64,000 nucleotides of DNA from Arthrobacter alpinus (GTDB taxonomy: Bacteria > Actinomycetota > Actinomycetes > Actinomycetales > Micrococcaceae): assembly GCF_001445575.1 (NCBI RefSeq), contig NZ_CP013200.1:744001-808000 (forward strand). Direction: 5' to 3'. The notes beneath the pieces were generated by a model that saw only the letters and a list, made by a program, of their open reading frames with translations, was not told where the DNA came from and did not search any database. The position numbers and the translations under genes were made by a program. Below are positions 9,469 through 18,301 of this stretch, piece by piece. Positions within the stretch are counted from its first letter, which is position 1. Each line of letters opens with the position of its first letter.

Positions 9469-9497
9469 TTGACGTGAATGAACTTTCACACCATAAT
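9469..9497 (+). promoter_or_regulatory. Probable housekeeping promoter of lsr2, with an inverted repeat at the -35
   Basis: TTGACG at 9469-9474 and CATAAT at 9492-9497 are separated by 17 bp, in an AT-rich stretch unlike its surroundings. CGTCAA at 9453-9458 mirrors TTGACG, forming a short inverted repeat that overlaps the -35 element. Lsr2 binds AT-rich DNA, so autoregulation here is plausible but is inference. Confidence 0.6.
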
Positions 9498-9542
9498 TTA
9501 GTGAGAAGTATTCATTAAAACTATGTGAGGCGAAAACTCCCC

Positions 9543-9878
9543 ATGGCACAGAAAATTCACATAACACTTGTGGACGATATTGACCAGAGCCCAGCCGACG
9601 AGAATGTCACGTTTGGGCTGGACGGTATCAATTACGAAATTGACCTCTCCGCCGATAACGCTGAAGCATTGCGCTCAGCGCTGGCAACGTACATTTCTGC
9701 CGGACGCCGCGTTGGTGGCCGGGCAGTACGGGGCCGCGGTCCCGCAGCCGCCCCGAAGGCTGGCAGCGACGTAGCCGCGATCCGCGCCTGGGCCCGTGAC
9801 AATGGCTACACAGTGCACGAGCGAGGACGCATCCAGGCTGAGATCCGCGACGCTTACTACGCCGCTCAGGGTAACTAG
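9543..9878 (+). CDS. lsr2: Lsr2 nucleoid-associated protein
   Basis: The 111-aa protein begins MAQKIHITLVDDID, the canonical Lsr2 start, so ATG 9543 was preferred to the in-frame GTG at 9525. The N-terminal half is the dimerisation/oligomerisation domain. After an Arg/Ala/Pro linker the C-terminal half, AIRAWARDNGYTVHERGRIQ, is the DNA-binding helix pair with the RGR hook that enters the minor groove of AT-rich DNA. Lsr2 bridges and silences AT-rich, often horizontally acquired DNA in Actinobacteria. The gene has its own promoter and is followed by a strong hairpin. Confidence 0.95.
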   Translation: MAQKIHITLVDDIDQSPADENVTFGLDGINYEIDLSADNAEALRSALATYISAGRRVGGRAVRGRGPAAAPKAGSDVAAIRAWARDNGYTVHERGRIQAEIRDAYYAAQGN

Positions 9879-9911
9879 CAGCAGAGTTTTTCGCCCTAGA
9901 TCAGGGCAGCG

Positions 9912-9951
9912 CGACGGCGGCATCACCTCAGCTGAGGCGGTGTCGCCGTCG
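9912..9951 (+). terminator. Hairpin downstream of lsr2
   Basis: CGACGGC at 9912-9918 pairs with GCCGTCG at 9945-9951, and the centre CCTCAG/CTGAGG at 9925-9936 is a perfect palindrome. Most positions in between pair or wobble. The few T residues after it (gtacgtt) make a weak U-tract, so this is a probable but not textbook intrinsic terminator. Confidence 0.65.
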
Positions 9952-10029
9952 TACGTTAAAAGCAACAGTGCCGCGCAGGAATGAACTTGCTATTTCCCCT
10001 GTGGCGAACACGCCCCCATTAGGCCCGGG

Positions 10030-10056
10030 TACTGCGTAGCATCAAAGTACGCAGTA
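10030..10056 (+). promoter_or_regulatory. Perfect inverted repeat in the clpC leader, just before the ribosome site
   Basis: TACTGCGTA (10030-10038) and TACGCAGTA (10048-10056) are perfect 9-bp arms with a 9-base spacer. The right arm ends where the AAAAGGAG ribosome site begins, 16 bases before the clpC start. It could be an operator for a stress regulator or an RNA hairpin that affects ribosome access. It does not match the CtsR or ClgR consensus that I know, so the factor is unknown. Confidence 0.5.
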
Positions 10057-10072
10057 AAAGGAGTGTGGCGAA

Positions 10073-12565
10073 ATGTTTGAGCGATTTACTGATCGAGCCC
10101 GACGTGTTGTTGTGCTGGCCCAAGAAGAGGCCCGCATGCTCAACCACAATTACATTGGCACCGAGCACATTCTGCTCGGCCTCATCCATGAGGGTGAGGG
10201 TGTTGCCGCCAAGGCCTTGGAGTCCCTGAACATTTCGCTGGACGGTGTCCGTGAACAGGTTCAGGAAATCATTGGTCAGGGACAGCAGGCACCCAGCGGG
10301 CACATCCCGTTCACCCCGCGCGCCAAGAAGGTTCTGGAACTTTCGCTGCGTGAGGCCCTGCAGCTCGGCCATAACTACATTGGCACCGAGCACATTCTGC
10401 TCGGCCTGATCCGTGAAGGTGAAGGCGTTGCCGCGCAGGTACTGGTGAAGCTTGGTGCTGATCTGGGCCGTGTGCGCCAGCAGGTCAACCAGCTGTTGTC
10501 CGGCTACCAGGGCAAGGAACCTGCCGCCAGTGGCGGTGGCCAGCAGCCCGAAGGTACGCCTGCCGGCTCAGTTGTTCTGGACCAGTTTGGCCGGAACCTG
10601 ACCCAGGCAGCCCGGGAAAACAAGCTTGACCCGGTCATTGGGCGCGAGCATGAGATGGAACGCGTCATGCAAATCCTCTCTCGCCGCACCAAGAACAACC
10701 CCGTGCTGATTGGTGAGCCAGGTGTTGGTAAGACTGCCGTTGTTGAAGGTTTGGCTCAGGCCATTGTGCGCGGCGACGTGCCCGAGACCATCAAGGACAA
10801 GCAGCTCTACACCCTTGACTTGGGTTCGCTGGTAGCTGGTTCACGCTACCGCGGTGACTTCGAAGAGCGCCTGAAGAAGGTCCTGAAGGAAATTCGCACT
10901 CGCGGCGACATCATCCTCTTCATCGACGAAATCCACACCCTTGTGGGTGCAGGTGCCGCTGAGGGTGCCATCGATGCTGCCTCGATCCTCAAGCCCATGT
11001 TGGCTCGTGGCGAGCTGCAGACCATCGGTGCCACCACCTTGGATGAGTACCGCAAGCACATTGAGAAGGACGCCGCTCTTGAGCGCCGTTTCCAGCCCAT
11101 CCAGGTGCCCGAACCCACAGTTCCGCTGACCATTGAGATCCTCAAGGGCCTGCGCGATCGCTACGAGGCACACCACCGTGTCTCGATCACCGACGGCGCC
11201 CTGACGGCGGCTGCCACCTTGGCTGACCGCTACATCAGTGACCGTTTCCTGCCGGATAAGGCCATTGACTTGATCGATGAGGCTGGTGCGCGTTTGCGCA
11301 TCCGTCGCATGACTGCTCCGCCAGAGCTCAAGGCCATGGACGGTGAAATTGCTGCCGTCAAGAAGCGCAAGGAAGACGCCATTGACGCCCAGGACTTTGA
11401 GGGTGCCGCGTCGTTGCGCGATGACGAGCAGAAGCTCATCACCGCCCGTGCCGACAAGGAACGCCTGTGGAAGTCCGGAGGCCTCGATGAGATCTCCGAG
11501 GTCGACGAGGAACTCATCGCCGAAGTTCTGGCGAACTCCACCGGTATCCCGGTCTTCAAGCTGACAGAGGCCGAGTCCACGCGTCTGCTGAAGATGGAAG
11601 ACGAGCTGCACAAGCGTGTGGTGGGTCAGAATGAGGCCATCAAGTCCATCTCGCAGGCCATCCGCCGGACCCGTTCGGGTCTGAAGGATCCCAAGCGTCC
11701 TGGTGGCTCGTTCATCTTTGCCGGCCCCACAGGTGTTGGTAAGACCGAGCTGGCCAAGGCGCTGGCCGAGTTCCTCTTCGGTGACGAAGACGCACTCATC
11801 ACGCTCGACATGTCCGAGTACTCCGAGAAGCACACGGTGTCCCGCTTGTTCGGTGCACCTCCCGGATACGTTGGCTACGAAGAGGGTGGGCAGCTGACCG
11901 AGAAGGTCCGCCGCCGTCCGTTCTCCGTGGTCCTCTTCGATGAGGTGGAGAAGGCTCACGCCGATCTGTTCAACTCGTTGCTGCAGATTCTGGAAGACGG
12001 TCGCCTGACCGACAGCCAGGGCCGCGTGGTGGACTTCAAGAACACCATCATCATCATGACGACCAACCTGGGAACGCGCGATATCTCCAAGTCGATCGCC
12101 ACCGGTTTCCAGTCCGGCACGGACACCCAGACGGGCTACAACCGGATGAAGGCCCGGGTCTCGGAGGAGCTCAAGCAGCACTTCCGCCCCGAGTTCTTGA
12201 ACCGTGTGGATGACGTGGTGGTGTTCCCGCAGCTGACCCAGGACGAGATCATCGAGATCGTCGACCTGATGGTTGCACGCTTGGAAGGCCGCCTGGCTGA
12301 TAAGGGCATGGGCATCGAGCTCACGCCTGCCGCCAAGATCCTGCTCGCCACCAAGGGCTACGATCCCGCCATGGGTGCCCGGCCGCTGCGCCGCACCATC
12401 CAGCGCGAGATCGAGGATCACCTCTCCGAGAAGATCCTGTTCGGTGAGCTCAAGGACGGCGACATTGTCACGGTCGGTGTTGAGGGCGAGGGTGACGACG
12501 CCAAGTTCACGTTTGTGGGCACGGCCAAGCCGAACATCCCCGAAGCCATCACGGCCTCGGCCTAA
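10073..12565 (+). CDS. clpC: ClpC, AAA+ unfoldase subunit of the Clp protease
   Basis: The 830-aa protein has two N-terminal Clp repeats (residues about 5-65 and 80-140, each with [14 protein letters not shown]), a first AAA+ module with Walker A GEPGVGKT at 214-221, a UVR-containing middle domain (about 425-460), and a second AAA+ module with Walker A GPTGVGKT at 551-558. The D2 small domain is included. It unfolds substrates for ClpP and, in Actinobacteria, is essential and a target of cyclic-peptide antibiotics. The ribosome site AAGGAG precedes the start, and a strong intrinsic terminator follows. Confidence 0.97.
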   Translation: MFERFTDRARRVVVLAQEEARMLNHNYIGTEHILLGLIHEGEGVAAKALESLNISLDGVREQVQEIIGQGQQAPSGHIPFTPRAKKVLELSLREALQLGHNYIGTEHILLGLIREGEGVAAQVLVKLGADLGRVRQQVNQLLSGYQGKEPAASGGGQQPEGTPAGSVVLDQFGRNLTQAARENKLDPVIGREHEMERVMQILSRRTKNNPVLIGEPGVGKTAVVEGLAQAIVRGDVPETIKDKQLYTLDLGSLVAGSRYRGDFEERLKKVLKEIRTRGDIILFIDEIHTLVGAGAAEGAIDAASILKPMLARGELQTIGATTLDEYRKHIEKDAALERRFQPIQVPEPTVPLTIEILKGLRDRYEAHHRVSITDGALTAAATLADRYISDRFLPDKAIDLIDEAGARLRIRRMTAPPELKAMDGEIAAVKKRKEDAIDAQDFEGAASLRDDEQKLITARADKERLWKSGGLDEISEVDEELIAEVLANSTGIPVFKLTEAESTRLLKMEDELHKRVVGQNEAIKSISQAIRRTRSGLKDPKRPGGSFIFAGPTGVGKTELAKALAEFLFGDEDALITLDMSEYSEKHTVSRLFGAPPGYVGYEEGGQLTEKVRRRPFSVVLFDEVEKAHADLFNSLLQILEDGRLTDSQGRVVDFKNTIIIMTTNLGTRDISKSIATGFQSGTDTQTGYNRMKARVSEELKQHFRPEFLNRVDDVVVFPQLTQDEIIEIVDLMVARLEGRLADKGMGIELTPAAKILLATKGYDPAMGARPLRRTIQREIEDHLSEKILFGELKDGDIVTVGVEGEGDDAKFTFVGTAKPNIPEAITASA

Positions 12566-12592
12566 GGTTCCTTCGCACTAAAGCACGACGGC

Positions 12593-12626
12593 GGCACCCT
12601 CCCCACACGGGGTGGGTGCCGTTTTG
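12593..12626 (+). terminator. Intrinsic terminator of clpC
   Basis: GGCACCCTCCCC (12593-12604) pairs with GGGGTGGGTGCC (12609-12620) with a single T-T mismatch and a four-base ACAC loop. GTTTTG follows as the U-tract. Confidence 0.85.
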
Positions 12627-12675
12627 TGTTCCCTCACCCGTCTCACCCGAATTCCCTCCGCCTGCTCGCCCTCCG

Positions 12676-12749
12676 CGTCGAGGTAGCCGGTAAACGTCGA
12701 GAATACGGAGAGGGAACACGACTCTCGGCGTTAACCGGCTACCTCGACG
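12676..12749. repeat. Long inverted repeat between clpC and argA
   Basis: Arms 12676-12702 and 12723-12749 match at 25 of 27 positions, with a 20-base spacer. The outer 16 bases of each arm (CGTCGAGGTAGCCGGT and its complement) are perfect. It lies beyond the clpC terminator and before a gene on the same strand, so termination of clpC is not its obvious role. Confidence 0.85.
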
Positions 12750-12812
12750 GTCAGGGGCTCGTCCGCAAGCGTCGCGTCACCCGGCACCGGTCGTGAGTCA
12801 TAGACTAAAACG

Positions 12813-13334
12813 GTGAGTTCTCAATCTTCTGCCCCCGTCATTGTCCTCCGGCCCGCCCGCACCTCAGATGTGCAGGCGATCAAGAGCCTCGTAGCGCCTT
12901 TGGCCGAGCGCCGAATTCTGATCTCAAAAGAGTCGGTGACGTACTTTGAAGCCATCCAGGAGTTTTGGATTGCTGAGGTGGACGGAGAGACTGTTGGTTG
13001 TGGTGCTCTCCATGTCATGTGGGAAGACTTGGCCGAGATCCGGACACTGGCCACCGCCGATTCCTGGCGAGGCAAGGGAGTAGGCCGCGCCATCGTCGAG
13101 AAGCTGTTGACCAATGGCAGGACCTTGGGCGTCAACCGCGTCTTCTGCCTGACCTTTGAAGTGGACTTCTTTATCCGCAACGGGTTCACCGTCATGGCTG
13201 ATCAGAGCCCCGTGGACCCGGATGTCTACTCGGAGCTGCTGCGTTCCGCCGATGAAGGCATCGCAGAATTCCTGGATCTGGCACGTGTAAAACCCAACAC
13301 GTTGGGGAACACCAGGATGATCTGCCAGCTCTGA
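12813..13334 (+). CDS. argA: Amino-acid N-acetyltransferase (short ArgA-type N-acetylglutamate synthase)
   Basis: The 173-residue single-domain GNAT protein resembles the short ArgA of Mycobacterium (Rv2747 type) that acetylates glutamate or glutamine for arginine synthesis. The acetyl-CoA loop is seen as [18 protein letters not shown] at about residues 89-106, after [12 protein letters not shown]. The [24 protein letters not shown] segment ([20 protein letters not shown]) is typical of the family. The start is GTG 12813. It is not in an arginine operon here; the neighbours are clpC and dhaK. Confidence 0.85.
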   Translation: MSSQSSAPVIVLRPARTSDVQAIKSLVAPLAERRILISKESVTYFEAIQEFWIAEVDGETVGCGALHVMWEDLAEIRTLATADSWRGKGVGRAIVEKLLTNGRTLGVNRVFCLTFEVDFFIRNGFTVMADQSPVDPDVYSELLRSADEGIAEFLDLARVKPNTLGNTRMICQL

Positions 13335-13491
13335 AGAAAACCGGCTCTGGCCCCGGTCAGCCCGAGGCTGGAAAGGGCCACGAATCGCCCCGGACGTCCC
13401 TACCATCTGCCGTTTCGCCCCGGTAGTGTTCACAGTGGGCGGCAGTGAGGCCGGCCCGCCACCAATCGCTGTGATTCGGAGAGTTTCTATC

Positions 13492-14493
13492 ATGAAAAAG
13501 CTCATCAATGATCCCAAGACAGTAGTAAATGAATCGGTGGAAGGGTTCGGTCAGGCGCATGCTGATCATGTAACCGTCCACCCCGATCCATTGTTTGTCA
13601 CGCGCAAGGGCGCACCCCGAGAAGGGAAAGTGGGCCTAGTATCCGGCGGTGGCAGCGGGCATGAGCCGCTGCACGCAGGCTACGTGGGCTTCGGCATGCT
13701 CGATGCGGCTGTCCCGGGTGCCATGTTCACCTCGCCCACACCGGATGCGATTATCCCGGCCACCATCGCCGCAAACGCAGGTGCCGGAGTAGTGCACATT
13801 GTGAAGAACTACACCGGTGACGTGCTGAACTTTGAGATGGCAGCCGAGATGGCTGAAGCCGAAGGCGTCAGTGTCCGAACCATCCTGGTGAACGACGACG
13901 TCGCCGTGGAGGATTCGCTGTACACGGCAGGGCGCCGCGGTGTGGCCGGAACCGTCCTGGTCGAGAAGATCGCCGGCGCTGCTGCCGAGCGCGGGGACAA
14001 TCTCGACGCCGTCACCGCCATTGGGCAGCGCGTCAACGACAACGTGCGCAGTATGGGCGTGGCCCTGTCCGCCTGCACCGTCCCGCACGCCGGGGTTCCC
14101 AGTTTTGACCTTGCCGAGAACGAGATTGAGATTGGCATTGGCATCCACGGCGAGCCCGGACGGCGCCGCATTCCGATGGAAAACGCCGACTCCATCACAG
14201 ATCACCTGCTGGAACCGATCCTCGCTGACCTCAAGCCGAACGCTGGCGAGAAGGTGCTCTTGTTCGTCAATGGCATGGGCGGCACGCCCACCAGTGAGCT
14301 CTACATTGTCTACCGGCACGCAGCCAAGGTGCTCGAAGCAGCAGGACTGGTGGTGGAGCGTTCGCTGGTGGGCAACTACATCACGGCGCTGGAGATGCAG
14401 GGCTGCTCCATCTCGGTGCTGCGCCTGGATGATGAAATGACCGAATTATGGGACGCTCCGGTGAATACTCCGGCGCTGCGATGGGGGATGTAA
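13492..14493 (+). CDS. dhaK: Dihydroxyacetone kinase, substrate-binding subunit DhaK
   Basis: DhaK holds dihydroxyacetone covalently as a hemiaminal and passes it to the phosphorylated DhaL-ADP. The 333-aa protein shows [15 protein letters not shown] near residues 49-63 and [11 protein letters not shown], with the likely substrate-binding His at 219. The ATG at 13492 is preceded by GGAGAG; an upstream in-frame start at 13426 lacks one. It starts a three-gene unit with dhaL (immediately adjacent) and dhaM. The lack of ATP-dependent fusion and the presence of DhaM show that the PTS-dependent form is used. Confidence 0.95.
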   Translation: MKKLINDPKTVVNESVEGFGQAHADHVTVHPDPLFVTRKGAPREGKVGLVSGGGSGHEPLHAGYVGFGMLDAAVPGAMFTSPTPDAIIPATIAANAGAGVVHIVKNYTGDVLNFEMAAEMAEAEGVSVRTILVNDDVAVEDSLYTAGRRGVAGTVLVEKIAGAAAERGDNLDAVTAIGQRVNDNVRSMGVALSACTVPHAGVPSFDLAENEIEIGIGIHGEPGRRRIPMENADSITDHLLEPILADLKPNAGEKVLLFVNGMGGTPTSELYIVYRHAAKVLEAAGLVVERSLVGNYITALEMQGCSISVLRLDDEMTELWDAPVNTPALRWGM

Positions 14494-15138
14494 ATGAGCC
14501 ACATACTTGATGCTGCCTGGGCGCAACGCTGGCTGCGACTCTCCGCCGAGGTTATCGCGGAAAACCGAATGGCCCTGATTGAACTCGACCGAGCCATTGG
14601 GGACGGTGATCACGGTGAGAACATGGACCGCGGCTTCAGTGCCATCCTTGAGAAGCTCGACGCCGAGCCGCCCGCCACTCCTGGTGCCGCCTTCAAATTG
14701 GCGGCCATGACCTTGATGTCGAAGGTGGGCGGGGCTGCGGGGCCACTGTATGGCACGGCGTTCTTACGTGCCGCAACGGCTGTTGGCGATGCCACTGAGC
14801 TGGATGTCAACATGCTCGCGGCGGCCCTGACCGCGGCGCGCGACGGTGTTGTTGCCCGCGGCAAGGCCGAGGTAGGGGAGAAAACCATGATTGATGCGTG
14901 GACTCCTGCTGTCGAGGCGGCGGTTGCCGCAGCGGCAGCTGGCACGGATCCGGCGGCCGCACTGGACGCTGCCGCCACGGCCGCCGAAGCCGGGGCGCTC
15001 TCCACCGATCCGCTCATTGCGCGCAAGGGCAGGGCAAGCTATTTGGGGGAGCGGGCCATTGGGCATCGCGATCCCGGAGCCGCCTCGTCGGCGCTCATTT
15101 TGCGTGCCGCCGTCCACGCCGCCGGGGATGGCGCATGA
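14494..15138 (+). CDS. dhaL: Dihydroxyacetone kinase, nucleotide-binding subunit DhaL
   Basis: The 214-aa protein starts directly after the dhaK stop codon. It contains the Asp-rich Mg-ADP site, ELDRAIGDGDHGENMDRGF (about residues 29-47), and the later SKVGGAAGPLYG loop (about 73-84). In the PTS-type enzyme the ADP is a permanent cofactor that is rephosphorylated by DhaM. Its stop codon overlaps the dhaM start (ATGA). Confidence 0.95.
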   Translation: MSHILDAAWAQRWLRLSAEVIAENRMALIELDRAIGDGDHGENMDRGFSAILEKLDAEPPATPGAAFKLAAMTLMSKVGGAAGPLYGTAFLRAATAVGDATELDVNMLAAALTAARDGVVARGKAEVGEKTMIDAWTPAVEAAVAAAAAGTDPAAALDAAATAAEAGALSTDPLIARKGRASYLGERAIGHRDPGAASSALILRAAVHAAGDGA

Positions 15139-15827
15139 GCGTGGGGCTAGTCATCGTCTCGCACAGCGAAAAGCTGGCGGCTGGCGTGGTTGAACTGGCT
15201 TCCCAGATGGCCCCCGACGTGGTCTTGGTTGCCGCAGGAGGGATGGACGACGGCGGCATTGGGACCTCGCTGGAAAAGGTCATGACCGCGATGGGGCTGG
15301 CCGATACCGGAGCCGGTGCCGTGGTGCTCACCGACCTTGGCTCGGCTGTCATGACCGCCGAATCCGCCCTGGAATTTTTGGGTAGTCCGGAAACGGTACT
15401 GCTGGCCGATGCGCCCCTGGTTGAGGGCGCCATTGCGGCAGCAGTCTCAGCCCAATCGGGCGCCTCGGCCGATGTTGTGTGCAAGGCCGCCGAGACGGCA
15501 CTTGCCCCCGCGCACGCCACTGGTGCGGTGACCGCCGTCGAGCATCCAGCAGGCGAACCTCAGGCCGACGGGGCCGTGACGGCGCTGCTCACCCTGATCA
15601 ACCCCATGGGTCTGCACGCTCGCCCGGCCGCTGCTCTGGCCGGGCAGCTGGGGGCCATGGATGTGGACATTGAGGTCAACGGCGTGGACGGGCAGTCGGT
15701 AATGATGTTGATGACGCTCGGCGCAGCGCAGGGCACTGAGCTGAACGTTTCGGCCACAGGGCCCGACGCGCAGCGCGCCGTTGACCTGGTGCGCAGCCAA
15801 GTGGAAGCCGGGTTCGGCGAGCTCTGA
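15135..15827 (+). CDS. dhaM: DhaM: PTS EIIA (mannose-type) fused to an HPr domain
   Basis: Residues 1 to about 130 are an EIIA-Man-like domain with the phosphoacceptor His10 (LVIVSHSEKLA). Residues about 145-230 form an HPr domain with GLHARPA, phosphoacceptor His161. The protein receives phosphate from enzyme I and passes it to DhaL-ADP. Escherichia coli DhaM also carries an EI-like third domain, which is absent here, so the phosphate must come from the free enzyme I, whose gene is at 37.3-39.1 kb of this window. The ATG at 15135 overlaps the dhaL stop. Confidence 0.92.
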   Translation: MSVGLVIVSHSEKLAAGVVELASQMAPDVVLVAAGGMDDGGIGTSLEKVMTAMGLADTGAGAVVLTDLGSAVMTAESALEFLGSPETVLLADAPLVEGAIAAAVSAQSGASADVVCKAAETALAPAHATGAVTAVEHPAGEPQADGAVTALLTLINPMGLHARPAAALAGQLGAMDVDIEVNGVDGQSVMMLMTLGAAQGTELNVSATGPDAQRAVDLVRSQVEAGFGEL

Positions 15828-15843
15828 CGCTTCCGGTGGGGTC

Positions 15844-15948
15844 GGCAGGGGACAGTTCCCTCGCGGGCAGTAAGATTTCCTCGCCCGTTCCTCGTTCCTC
15901 GGACCGTGCGGGGAAAATCCATCCCCGCTCCGGGAACTGTCCCCTGCC
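15844..15948. repeat. Modular palindrome with perfect 17-bp outer arms (copy 1)
   Basis: The outer arms GGCAGGGGACAGTTCCC (15844-15860) and its exact complement (15932-15948) enclose TCGCGGGCAGTAAGATTTC (15861-15879) and AATCCATCCCCGCTCCG (15916-15932). The same two internal blocks recur near 63.3 kb inside different outer arms. It sits between convergent dhaM and mutY. Confidence 0.88.
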
Positions 15949-16018
15949 TCTTCCGTGCGCCTCGCCTCGTGCGCCTTCCCGGGCTTTCGCTTTGGTCCTT
16001 CGCTTGTGGCCTTCGCTG

Positions 16019-16966
16019 TCAGCTGGGCAGGTGGTAGCCGGCTTCGGAGAGTTGGGCGAGGCCGTCTACCACCAGGCCAGCGAGGGCGCGCTCCAGCTGA
16101 GGTGCGTGGGTGTTCAACTTGTGGAGTTTGCCCAGCTCCAGAGCCACCTCGGCGTGAAGCTGTGCGGCCTCCGCGTCCCACAAGAGGTCTGCATGGATCG
16201 GTGAACTGGCCGCCCGCAACACCGCCATCACCGCGCCGCGCACCTGCCTGTCCGTGCCAGCCCAAGGCTGACCCTTGGGGATGTAGGTGGGCTCGGGCTG
16301 GCCGGCGGCAATCCAGGCGCACTGCTCCAAGACCGGGCATTGCCCGCACTTGGGGCTGCGGGCTGTGCAGATGACAGCGCCCAGTTCCATCACCGCGGCA
16401 TTCCACAGGACCGACTCGGCGTCATCCTCGGGCAGCAAATTCGTAGCCAGAGTGGTCTCGGCCGCCGTAAGAGCCGGGGCCGGAAGGGCTTGGCCAATGA
16501 CGAGCCGGGCATGGACGCGGCGGATGTTGGTGTCCACCACAGTGGTGCGCCGGCCAAAAGCAAACGCGGCAACCGCGGCGGCCGTGTACGTCCCCACACC
16601 GGGAAGCGCCAGAAGTTCCGGATAGCTGTCGGGGACGGTGCCGCCGTGCTTCGCAACAATTTCCGCGGCGGCAGCGTGCAAGCGCAAGGCCCGCCGCGGG
16701 TAGCCGAGCTTGCCCCAGGCTCGCAGGACATCAGCGGCCGGGGCGCCAGCGAAGTCAGCGGGTGTGGGCCAACGCTCCAGCCATTGCTCCCATACCGGCT
16801 GCACCCGGACCACCGGTGTTTGCTGCAGCATGATCTCGCTGACCAGGATTCCCCACGCCGAACAGTTGCGGCGCCACGGCAGGTCCCGGGCACCGTCCTG
16901 GAACCAGGTGTTGATGACTTTGTGCAGTTCGGTGGGCGGCACGTTGGGTGAAACTGTGACTGGCAT
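16019..16966 (-). CDS. mutY: A/G-specific adenine DNA glycosylase MutY
   Basis: MutY removes adenine mispaired with 8-oxoguanine or guanine. The 315-aa product has the catalytic Glu in SEIMLQQTPV, the helix-hairpin-helix LLALPGVGTYTAAAVAAFA with the catalytic Asp in VVDTNIRRVHA, and the [4Fe-4S] cluster ligands CTARSPKCGQCPVLEQC (C-x6-C-x2-C-x5-C). The C-terminal NUDIX-like 8-oxoG recognition domain seen in enteric MutY looks short or missing, as in many actinobacterial homologues. ATG 16966 follows AAGGAAA, so the 26-codon in-frame extension is not used. Confidence 0.93.
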   Translation of the reverse strand: MPVTVSPNVPPTELHKVINTWFQDGARDLPWRRNCSAWGILVSEIMLQQTPVVRVQPVWEQWLERWPTPADFAGAPAADVLRAWGKLGYPRRALRLHAAAAEIVAKHGGTVPDSYPELLALPGVGTYTAAAVAAFAFGRRTTVVDTNIRRVHARLVIGQALPAPALTAAETTLATNLLPEDDAESVLWNAAVMELGAVICTARSPKCGQCPVLEQCAWIAAGQPEPTYIPKGQPWAGTDRQVRGAVMAVLRAASSPIHADLLWDAEAAQLHAEVALELGKLHKLNTHAPQLERALAGLVVDGLAQLSEAGYHLPS

Positions 16967-17049
16967 GGATTTCCTTGGAACGGGTGGACGGCTGATATGA
17001 GGGGCAGGATGGACGGCGCAGATGGCGGGCGAGCGGGCTTGCATGGCGG

Positions 17050-17310
17050 TCAGCTTGCCGGTTCACCGTTGCTTAGTAACGGTACCTTCGGTAGCGGCTT
17101 GAGTAGCTCGCCCGGGTGGACGCCCAGACCGTGAGCGAGTCTGACGATGATATCCAGGGACGGGTTGGCGTGCCCACATTCGAGTCCGCTGATGTAGGAG
17201 CGGTCCATGTTGACGTAAAGGGCAAACTCCGATTGGGTTAGCCGGACTTTTTCCTTTCGAAGCTTGCGGAGATTCTCCCCAAATGCGCGGAAGTCGGGTT
17301 GAATATGCAC
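17050..17310 (-). CDS. XRE-family helix-turn-helix regulator (86 aa)
   Basis: A small Cro/CI-type DNA-binding protein with the HTH at about residues 11-65: FGENLRKLRKEKVRLTQ, then SEFALYVNMDRSYISGLECGHANPSLD. It starts at GTG 17310 and ends shortly upstream of mutY on the same strand. No effector domain is present. Its target is not known; a short dyad upstream at 17329-17346 could be an autoregulatory site. Confidence 0.85.
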   Translation of the reverse strand: MHIQPDFRAFGENLRKLRKEKVRLTQSEFALYVNMDRSYISGLECGHANPSLDIIVRLAHGLGVHPGELLKPLPKVPLLSNGEPAS

Positions 17311-17328
17311 GTTGGGCCCCTCGATTCA

Positions 17329-17346
17329 TGTGGGTTATAGTCCACA
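17329..17346. promoter_or_regulatory. Short dyad upstream of the XRE gene
   Basis: TGTGG (17329-17333) and CCACA (17342-17346) flank an AT-rich centre containing TTATAG. It lies 19 bases upstream of the XRE start codon, where an autoregulatory operator or a -10 element would be expected. The signal is short and may be coincidental. Confidence 0.3.
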
Positions 17347-17592
17347 CCTTGGCTGCCTTGTGATACTACCAGCGGCACTTTGGCCATAAGTCTCCTTCAG
17401 GTGATGAGCGTGAGGCGACGCTGAACGTAGAACCTGCAAGTATCGGCAAGGAGTACGGCACCGTTGCCACGAGCAGTATGTTCAGCTTTGGCACCCGGGA
17501 CCGGAACCCGGTAGTTTGGGTAGTTTGCGCCACCCAATGCCTGACGGCGTGGTTGGTCCGGGTGGGCCAGTTGCTTCGATAGGCTTGAGTTT

Positions 17593-18264
17593 GTGGGAAC
17601 TACAGGGAATACCGGTCGTGGCAAGGGGTCTTCTGCTGCGCCCGCTGGCAGGCCTGGCAGCACAGCTAAAGTTTCTGCCAAGGTGTATCGGCGCCGCCGC
17701 CTCGTGGCAGTAGTCATGGCACTGCTGGTCATTGGGGCCCTGGTTGCTGGCGGATTCTTTGTAGCGGGCCTGCTCGGAGCCGGATCTCAAGGTGCCGCCC
17801 AAGGCGGCACGGTGGCTAATAGCGGCACCGAAAAGGCGAAGTCGGCCGCTAAGGCGGGGACTCCGCCGTCGGCCGTGTGCGACGAGGCCGGGATCAAGGT
17901 CAATGCCAGTGTCGATAAACCAAGCTACGCCGCAGACGAAAAGCCTGTCCTGACCCTGCAGGTCACCAATTCCGGCAAGGCTAATTGCGACATCAACGTG
18001 GGCACGAGTCAAATGGAATTCGTGATCACCAGTGGTGAGGACATTATTTTCAACTCAAAGTTCTGCCAAGCGAACGCCACGGATCTGGTGAAGAACCTGG
18101 CGCCGGGTGAATCAGAAAAAGCCAACATGGTGTGGCAGTTGAACCGCACTGCGCCGGATTGCGCCAAAGTAGTATCCGTGCCGGGACGTGGCGGGGCCAC
18201 ATATGCTCTCGTGGCAACGTTGGGGAAATGGTCCAGCGAGAAAGTTTCCTTCACACTGCAGTAG
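17593..18264 (+). CDS. Membrane-anchored secreted protein, predicted beta-sandwich
   Basis: The 223-residue product has a basic N-terminus (YRRRR, residues 32-36), one hydrophobic anchor (VAVVMALLVIGALVAGGFFVAGLL, about 38-61, a signal anchor), a Ser/Ala/Gly linker, and an extracellular domain of about 130 residues. That domain alternates short hydrophobic strands (KPVLTLQVTNSGKANCDINVG, SEKANMVWQL) and has four Cys that could pair, like small Ig-like or BsuPI/DUF4232-type domains. It starts at GTG 17593. I do not recognise a specific function; it is convergent with disA with a 37-base gap. Confidence 0.7.
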   Translation: MGTTGNTGRGKGSSAAPAGRPGSTAKVSAKVYRRRRLVAVVMALLVIGALVAGGFFVAGLLGAGSQGAAQGGTVANSGTEKAKSAAKAGTPPSAVCDEAGIKVNASVDKPSYAADEKPVLTLQVTNSGKANCDINVGTSQMEFVITSGEDIIFNSKFCQANATDLVKNLAPGESEKANMVWQLNRTAPDCAKVVSVPGRGGATYALVATLGKWSSEKVSFTLQ

Positions 18265-18301
18265 CGGCGTAAGTGCCAGTGAGCAGTTTCTGCCGGCAGT
18301 T

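Noticed and set aside
10841..12421. 526-codon open frame antisense to clpC
   Set aside because: It lies wholly inside a well-supported gene on the other strand, is a by-product of high-GC codon bias, and its product has no domain signature.
15447..16406. 319-codon minus-strand frame across the dhaM end, the palindrome and the mutY end
   Set aside because: It spans two real genes in other frames and an inverted repeat, and has no family signature.
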